The notes under the pieces: model-generated | Database searches by the model: none | What the model saw: only the letters and a program-made list of their open reading frames with translations | What the model was told of the DNA's origin: nothing | Part shown: piece by piece, positions 54,801 through 63,800 of the stretch | How the letters are laid out: every line of letters begins with the position of its first letter | How positions within the stretch are numbered: the stretch's first letter is position 1 | Source of the DNA: Pseudonocardia sp. C8 | GTDB lineage: Bacteria; Actinomycetota; Actinomycetes; Mycobacteriales; Pseudonocardiaceae | Direction of reading: 5' to 3' | DNA: 64,000 nucleotides | NCBI RefSeq assembly: GCF_014267175.1 | Contig: NZ_JACMTR010000002.1 | Span: 2,505,501-2,569,500, forward strand | Translations under genes and position numbers: made by a program

Positions 54801-57800
54801 TGGCGCCACGTGCAGCGGCAACTGCGCGAACTTCACCCAGAGCGGGTCGAACACGTTCACCCGGACCGCGCCGTCGCTGAAGCAGCAGCACGCCGCCGCT
54901 CAGCAGCGGGCGCGGGAGGGCAGGACGGGCCCGGACGGCAAGCCCATCCCGATCGAGGACATGGGCAAGAAGGCCCGCGGCGTCGAGGGCAGCACGGACG
55001 AGGAGGGCAACCGCGTCCTGAAGGTCAAGCCCGCGGGCGGCGAGGTCAGGACGGAGGTCTGCGCCGACGGCTGCCGGGACGGCGCGATGCTGCGCACCGA
55101 GTCCGGCGAGACGATCCGCTACGACCCGAAGACCGGCTTCGACGGTTCCATGCCGACCGAGCAGGGCGCGCGGACGACCGACCGGGTCAGCGGCTCGGAG
55201 GGCGTGTCGCTGTACCGGGACGCCGAGGGCAACGGGGCCGGTACGGTCACCGGATCCGGCTCGGTCACCGACGGGCGCACCGGCGAGACCGTCACCTACA
55301 CGCGCTCGGCGCCGTCGTCGAACAACACGAACACCTACCGGCTGAGCAACCCGGCCGGCTCGCCGTTCCGGTCCAGCTGCAACGGCGGCTGCGAGTACCG
55401 GGGCGCGACCGCGACGCCGGCCGCGCCGAAGAGCGGCCGGGACCACCTCGTCGTCGAGGGGGCGTCCGGGGACATCACGGGGCGGGACGGCGCCGGCAAC
55501 CCGGCGACGATCACGTTCCAGGGCAAGGGGAAGTTCACGTCGGCGGAGGGCGACGTGCTCACGGCAGAGGGCAACGCCGCCGGCTCCCCGGCGAACCAGC
55601 TGACCACGATCACGACCCGCGGCCCGAACGGCCAGCCCGGCCGCTACGACATCGCCGGCGGGCAGAGCGGCTCGGTGCGGCTCAAGGAGGGCTACACACT
55701 CAAGCAGGACGGTCGCGCGTGGATGCACGAGTTCAGCGACTACGAGCAGCTGACGGCCCTGAACCAGGGCGGCGGCCTCCCGCCGGAGATCGTGCTCGGC
55801 ACCGGCTGGGGCATCGGCGTGACCACACCGGACGGACAGGGCAAGGGAGGCACGCTCGACTGCGAGGGCCACTGTGACCTGACCCGGCCGGCCGGCCAGC
55901 ACCAGACGCCGCGGAACTACCAGCCGGTGCGGCTGCACCAGGAGCTGGGCACCGGAGAGGGGACGAACCCGCACGGCACCGGGTCGGTCGAGAACCTGGG
56001 CGCGGGCGGCGTCGTCGAGCTGACCGACCCGTACGGCAACCGCGGCCGGTGCGAGGGGGCCGGCTGCGGGGTCGTGCAGCGCAACGGGCCCGGCGGCGGC
56101 ACGTTCTGCCACGGCGAGAACTGCTGGACGTCGAACACGAAGGGTGACTTCCAGAACAGCACGAAGACCGGCGGCGGCGCGTACCTGCTGAACCCGACGT
56201 CCGACGGGCGCAACTCCGGCCGGGGCTGCCAGCCGGGTAGCGGCGGCGAGTGCACCGGCGGGGGCAGCACGAACCTCGGCTGGTACGGCAGCAACCGGGA
56301 CGGGTCGCTGAACCTGATCACGGACAAGGACGCCCGCCGGGCCCCGATGGACACCCCCGTCGACGACCAGCTCAAGCAACTCGACAAGGAGCGCTACCAG
56401 CGGGACGGCACGCTGCCGATGCTCTCGCCGCAGGCCTACCAGCAGCTGAGCCCCGAGCAGCAGAAGCAGTACAAGGAGTCGCTGAACCTGTCCGAACTGG
56501 ACAAGGGCCTGGCCGTGCTGGACGTCGGCGGCGCGGCCAGTGACGCCCAGTACGACCTGGACCAGGTGGCCCGGCGCAAACCCGGGTTGGACCGGGCCAT
56601 GGACGCCGTCGAACGGGCCAACGAGGGCGGCATGACCGACGGCGAGCGGCAGCGGCTCGCGCCCGAGCTGAAGAAGATCGACGAGGCCGGCCGGCTGGTC
56701 ACCGACTTCGACATCGCCCGGCGCACCGTGGAGGGCGCGGCCTCGATCAGCGGGCCGCCCACGATCGACGGCCACCGTCCGATCAGTGCGGACAACCAGG
56801 AGATGGCAGGGGACCCGGCGCTGATCGGCCGGCTCGCCGAGATCAGCGGCAACCGGCGGGCGAGCTACGACAGCGAGATGGCCGCGCTCGGCCCGCACGT
56901 CGGCGTCCCGCACGGGACCACATCGGACGGCAAGCCGCTCGACGTGCACGGCGACCCGATCACGAACCCGACCCGCGAGGAGGCGACCCGGGCCGCGGCG
57001 CAGCAGACCGCCCAGCTGAGCCTGATCCCGCGGACCAACGACGTCCAGCGGCGGACGGCTGTGCTCGGCAGCCGGATGTCCCAGATCGAGAACGGCGCGC
57101 CGACGACGCCGGCCGAGATCGCGAGCCTGACCGACGAGCGGGCGGCGCTCGTCGCGGAGAACGACCTCATCGAGGAGGTCCGGGGCCGGCTGCCCGAGGG
57201 ACCGAAGCCGGAGCCGGGGCGGACGGCGCTGCTGCGCCGGTACGACCAGGCGTTCGCCGACAGCTCCGGCGACCCGCTCATGGCCGGCCGGCTGCGCGCC
57301 ATGAACGACCTGCAGACCCGCGCCGATGGGCTCGGCGCCGCGATGGAACGGTCCGGGGACCCGGACCAGCGCGAGCTCGCCGGGAGCATCCGGACCCTCG
57401 GCCGGCTCGGCGAGCTCGGCTACGCGACGGCCGCGCACGACACCGGCTCCCGCTCGGCCGCCAACAGGCTCGACGACCTGCGGCTGCCGTCCACCGGCGC
57501 CTCGGACACCTACTTCGCGCTGCGGTCGGCGAAGAACGCCGGGCCGTGGCGGGACCACGGGGGAGGCCCGGCGGGCTACTTCGACTCGATGGGTGCCTCC
57601 GAGGAGGCCGCGGCCGGGATCCTGGACCGCTACGGCGAGCCCGTGGAGCGCTACCGCGGCCGCACCGTGGCCGACCGGCGCGCCGAGTACGCCGCCGAGG
57701 GCACGCCCGAGGCCGTGAGCACCCGGCTGTTCGGGGCCCAGCGGGTCGGGGACACCGGGAACGACGCCGAGCTGGAGAAGGCGCTCGAGGCACAGCTCGG

Positions 57801-60800
57801 GCCCGAAGCGGCCGGGAAGGTGCTGGAGACCGCGTCCGAGGAGGACGGCGGCGACGGCGAGGTGCACCGGCGCAACTTCGCCTACAAGGACGCCAAGACC
57901 GGCGAGTTCGGGTTCTCCACCGTCTACCTCGTCGAGAACGAGGACGGCGGGACCACCATCGTCGACACCGACGGATCCCACTACGAGGACCTGGAGGACT
58001 ACCAGCACCACAACGAGAAGTTCCGGCCGGACGACGAGCTCGTCGTACCGGAGGAGTTCAACTCCACCGACGGCCCGGTCTCGCTCCGGTCGGCGGACGG
58101 CCACGAGACGTCCGGCTGGGACGTCGCGGCCGAGGTCGTCTCCGTCGGAGCCATGGTCGTCGGCGGTGGGCTCGTGCTGACCGGTGTCGCGGCACCCGTC
58201 GGCACGGGTCTGATCTACGGCGGGATGGCGGTCGGTGCGGGGACGTCGGCCGTGCACCTGACCCAGCGCGCCCAGCACGGCCAGACGATCAACCCGATGG
58301 AGAGCAAGGCGGCCGCCTTCGAATGGGTCAACCTCGCGGGGAGCGCCGTCGCCGGCGGCGGGGCCGCGACCCGGGTGCTGGCCCGGAGCGCGACACCGAT
58401 CGCGGTCGGGCGCGGCGCCGAGATCACTGGCAACGTCGCGCTCGGCGGGATGGGCGCCTACGCCATGGGCGACACCGTGTACCAGCTGAGCAGCGGCAAG
58501 CTGAGTCCGGCGGAGACGACCCGGGCGTGGATCACCCTGGCCGAGAACGGCGTCCTCACCGGGGTGGCCGGGCTCAACGTGGGCAAGTCCGTCATCACGA
58601 ACCGGCGGGCCCGCGCCGGGACCGCCGCGCCGGCCCGCCCGGACGGTGCCACCGACCCGGCCGCGCTCCTCGACGGGCCGACCCGTCCGGAAGCGACCGC
58701 GCTCCCCGAGCCGGCGGTCCGTCCGGAGGGGACGGTGTCCCGGGCCACCGAGCCGGGCGGGCCCGCCGACGCACCCGTCCGCCCGCCCGGGAGCGACCCG
58801 GCGGCGGCCCCGGCGCAGGGCGGCACCACGCGCCAGGTGGTGAACGGGATGGAGGCGCCGCGGCCCGTCGAGGTCCCGCGCCGCCCCGCGGCCGGGACAC
58901 CCGAGACGACCCGGGTGGAACCGGCACGGAGCCGCACGACCGAGCGACCGGAGCGGACCGGGCCGACCCGGTCCCCGGCACGGCCCGAGTCCTCCCGGAC
59001 CGAGCCGACCCGGACCTCGGCCGAGGGCAGCCGGACCCGATCCACGACCGGCTCCCGGGCGGTGCCGGTCCGGGGCACCGAGCCGTCGTCGCGGTCGTCG
59101 CGGACCGGGGGTTCGGTCGAGGGCACCCGCGCCCCGGGCGGCTCGCGGGCGACCCCGGGCCGGGGTACCGAGCCGGTGTCCGGCTCGTCCCGGTCCCGCG
59201 GCGCGGTCGAGGGCAGCCGGGCGTCCGGCGGGTCGCGGGCGGTGCCGGGCCGCGGCGCCGAGGCGGCGCGGTCGCGGGGCGCGGTCGAGGGCAGCCGGGC
59301 ACCGGGCGGGTCGCGGGTGGCGCCCGGGCGGGCCGCGGAGCCGGCGTCGGGGGCCGCACGGTCCGGGAGCCCGAGCGAGCGCACGGAGCCGACGCGCTCG
59401 CAGGCGCGAAGCGAGGCCTCGCGGGCGGAGCCGGCCCGGACCTCGGCCGAGGGGTCCACGCGCGCCTCGGTGGGCTCCCGGGCCGTGCCGGGTCGGGGCG
59501 CCGAGCCGGCGGCCGGGTCGCCGCGGCCGGGAACCCGGGCCGACGGAACCCGGGGCGGGACCTCGGCGGGCTCGCGGGTCGCCCCCGGCCAGGGCTCCGA
59601 GGGGGCCGGCTCCGCGCGCCCGCGCGGCCCGGTCGAGGGAAGCGGGACGCCGGCCGGCTCCCGGGTCGCTCCCGGGCCGGGCGCCGAACCGTCCGCCGGC
59701 AACACCCGGCCCGCCGGCCAGCCCCCGACCGGCGCCGGCCAGGGCAGCGGCACCGGCACCGCCCGGACCGGGCAGTCCGGGACCGAGGCCCCCGCCCCGA
59801 CCGGCACCCGCGCCGGCGCGGCCCGGCCCGGCGACGAGGCCCGGTCGGGTGCTCCCCGCGGGGCCGGCACCCCGGGCCGGAGCGCCCTGCAGGAGCCCGG
59901 CCGGGGCGGGCCGGGGCGGGACGGGACCCGTCCCGCACCGCCTGCCGCGCCGGCGAGCGGCCGGGACGCCCAGGCGGTGGAGGCCGGGCGCGCCGACGGC
60001 AGCGGCGGCACCCAGGCACCGCCCGGCACCTACACCGACCCGCGCGCGAGGGCGCTGGCGCGGGCCCACGACGGCACCGTGGCGGACACCGCGCCCCGCG
60101 GTGGTTCCCAGCACGGCGAGACCCCGGACAACAAGGGTCCCCCGGCAGGGACGGACGATCTCGGTTCCGTCCGTGGCACGGCCGCGGACGAGGCCGGCGC
60201 GCCCGGCGCGCCGGGGCGCGGCACGACCGGTGCCGCGACGGACCCGACCACGACCACCGACAGCACGACCACCGACAGCACGACCGGGACCGGCCACGGG
60301 GCCGGCGGGAAGGACGGCGACCAGGCAGCGCATCCGACACGGGAGGGCACGGCCGGCGGGACGGCCGGGGCCCACGAAACCGGTGCTCGCACCGGTGACT
60401 CGGGACCGCACGCGACCACGCGTGCGGAGTCGACGTACGACGCCGAGGTGGACGCGGCACGCGTCCGGGCGGAGACCGCGGAGGCGGTGTCGCGCGCCGA
60501 GGCCGCGCGCACCGAGGCCGGCGACTCCGGCGTCGCCGGGACAACCGGCGACCGGGCCGGGAAGGCCGACGACCCGGTGGCCGGGCGGGAGCACACCGCC
60601 GGCGAGACCGGACGGACGGCCCCGTACTGGCACCTGACCCGGTGGCGGTACCGGCACGACCTGGCGGCCATGCGCACGGCGGAGAGCGCGCCCCTGCGCT
60701 CGGCCACGGGCCGCAGGGCGCAGGGCTGGGACGAGATCCGGGCGGCCCTGTCCACCGAGGCCGGGCGCCTCGCGGACGAGGTCGGGGCCGGAACCCGCAC

Positions 60801-63800
60801 GGTGGACGACGCGATGCCGGCGATGATCGGCATCCTGGCCCGGACGCTGCGGGAGCACCCGGACTCGCCGCTGCACGGCAAGCGGGGCTGGAACGGCCCC
60901 GCCCGGGCCCGGCCCGGCCAGCTGATCGGTGCGCTGGCGATGGCCCGGGACCGGGCGGTCGTCGAGCAGTGGACCGGCCAGGGCAAGACGGTCAGCCTCG
61001 CGCTGGCCGCCGGCGCGCGGGTGCTGCTGCGTCACGACCACGTGAAGTGGGTGACCCCGAACGAGGCCCTGATCGACGGCGCGTACCGGATGCTCCGGCC
61101 GATGCTCGACGCGCACGGCAGGGTGACCGCGCGGGAGACGCCCGCCGCGAGCAGGTGGACCAGGGAGGCCGCGGACCGGGCCGACGCGGTCGTCGCCACC
61201 CTGGACGCACTCCGGTTCCGCGTGCTGGAGGGGCGCAACGGGATGGGAACCGCCCCGCGCCCGGCGGACTTCCTGCTGTTCGACGAGATCGACTACACGC
61301 ACCTCGACCAGGCCCGGGTCCACGCCCGGCTCGCCGCCCCGGAGCCCGGCGCGACCCGGCCGGTCGGCGACCTGGGCCTGGCCCAGAACCTCGCCGAACG
61401 GCTGACCCCGCACACCGCGGACACCCCGGACGGCCACTTCACCACCACCGGCGGCCGGATCGAGCTGACCGGGGCCGGCGTCGAGACCCTGCGGCACGGC
61501 CCGCGCGGGGAGCGGCACGCCGGGGTCGATCTCGACGCCGACGCGGCGCGGCGCACCCGGGTGCAGAACGCCCTGGCCGCCAAGTGGGTGATCCGTCGCG
61601 GGGAGGACTACGTGGTCGGCCGGGAACTCGACGGCCGCCCGGCGGTGCTGCTGATCGACCAGGCACGGGGCCGCTCGATGCCCGGCCACCGCTGGGACCA
61701 GGGCCTGATGGAGGCCGTGGAGTTCCGCGAGTTCGGCGCGGACGGCGTCGGCCGTCCGACCCGGACCGTGGACGCCCTGAGCCTGCACGACTTCATCGGG
61801 GACACCGAGTTCGCCGGGACGACCGGCACCGTCGGCGGAGCGGCCGGCCGGGCCGCGTTCGCCGAGGACTGGGGCAAGCGCGTCGTCCACGTCAAACCGG
61901 ACACCCCGCACCGGCGGGTCGACCTGACCCGGACGTTCCGCACGGTCGCCGACGCGCACCGCGGGCTGCTCGCGGACGTGCAGCGCGCCGTCGCCGAGGG
62001 GCTGCCGGTCGCCGTCGACGCCCGCTCGGTGACCGAGGCCCACCAGGTGTCGGCGCTGCTCGACGAGCACGGCATCCGGCACCGGCTGCTGACCACCGAG
62101 CAGCACCTGGCCCCGACCGAGGACATGGCGGTGGCCCTCGCCGGGATGCCGGGCCAGGTGACCGTGAGCACGCACATGATCGGCCGCGGGACCGACATCA
62201 AGCTCGGTGGTGACGCCGACTGGGTCGCGAACCGGCTCCTTCGCCCCCGGCACCCGGACCTGGACCGGGCCCAGGTGCGGGCCATGGCCGGCGAGATGGT
62301 CGAGCGGTTCCGGGCCGGCCTCGACCGCGAGGGCGGTGGCCTGCAGATGCTCGTCCTGGGCGACCCCGGCTCTCTGCGCACCGAGATGCAGTCCCGGGGC
62401 CGGGCCGGGCGCGACGGCCAGTACGGGGTGTCGCGGCTGTACCGCTCCGGCGAGGACCGGCCACTGGAGAACGGGCAGTTCACCTACGCGGAGACGCGGG
62501 TCGGCAGCGCGGCCACGCGGGCGGGGGTCGTCGACGAGCTCACCGGGGGTGCCGCCGCGACGGCCGAGCGGCTGTTCGCGGCCGCCCGTGCCGGGGAGCC
62601 GTCGGCCGGCCCGGCGGGCCCGGCGCGGCTCGGCCGTGACGGACCGGGGAACGTCCGGCTGACCCGGGCACAGCGCGCCGCGCTGCCGGCCCTGGTGGAC
62701 GTCAACACCTCGAACGTCGCGCTGGAGGCTTTGGCCCGGGCCCGGCTCGGCCGCAGCGTGCCGGGCCTGGACGACCAGCAGAACGAGCGGCTGCAGCAGC
62801 TGGTGGCGGCGGCCGAGGCAGGCGGCCTGCCGGCCACCCACCCGGCCGCGCCCGGCTACGCCGAGATCGCCGAGCTGATCCCGGCCCGCGAGCTGCGGCC
62901 CCGCCACCACGACCTCGCCGACGCGGAGCTGCTGCTGGCCGAGGCGGCGCGGGCCGAGGTGGCGATCGGGCGCACCGCCCGGCTCGCCGAGGCGGTCGGC
63001 CTCGATCCCGCGGGCCTGTCGGCGACGCTCACGGTCGCGCAGCAGATGCTGGACGACCGGCAGCGGGACCCGGGCCGGGCCGCCGCGGAGGGCCGGCGTC
63101 CCGGCTGGCAGCGGCTGCGCGTCGGCACGCTGCGCGACCGCGAGCTGGTCGCGCTGCTGGAGTTCGCCCGGGGACGGCCGGAGGCCGAGATCGCCGCCGG
63201 CCTGGATGTGCCCGTCGGGGAGCTGGGATGGTTCCTGCGGACCGACCCGGCGAACCCGGGTGTGGTGGTGCAGAAGCTGACCCGGGAGTCGGCCAACGAC
63301 GCGCTGACCGGCGGGCAGCGCCCGACCGGCCGCCACGTGCGGACCGAGGCCCAGGTCCGGGCCGCGGCGCTGCACGACCGGCCGGCCGGGCCGGCCCGGG
63401 CGGCCGTGCGGGACGCGCTGCGCGCGGCCGAGCAGCAGGCGCACCCGCTGGAGCGCGCGCTGTTCCACGACCCCGCCAACCGGGTCGAGGAGCTGGTGGA
63501 GTCCCTGCCGGCCGCGCTCCGGGACCGCACCTACGGCCGGTTGATCGAGGCCGGGCTGCACTCGGTGGCGCAGGTGCACGCCGCGCACACCGGCACGCTG
63601 CGCGAGGCCGGGCTCGGCCGGGCCACGATCCGGTCGCTGCGGACGATCACCGGCACGCCGGCCGGGGGCCGGTCACCGGTCGACGACCGGGCGGGCCGGC
63701 GGGCCTCCCTGGGTGCGGCCCGGGAGTGGGGCATCCAGGAGCTGGCGGTCGCGCTCGGCCGGGAGGGCACCCGGCCGGTGACCGCCCCCGAGCTGGCGGC

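Noticed and set aside
53712..60398. Long plus-strand open frames in the second and third phase inside the giant gene (for example 53712-55877 and 57546-60398)
   Set aside because: They are Arg/Gly-rich shadows of the SecA-containing frame and have no ribosome-binding sites or domain matches.
51430..63588. A very long antisense open frame (about 4050 codons) opposite the giant gene
   Set aside because: Its translation is Gly/Arg/Pro/Val-rich with no recognisable domain, while the plus strand has ordered SecA motifs and Cys modules in one frame. Open antisense frames are expected where codons are almost all G/C at the third position.
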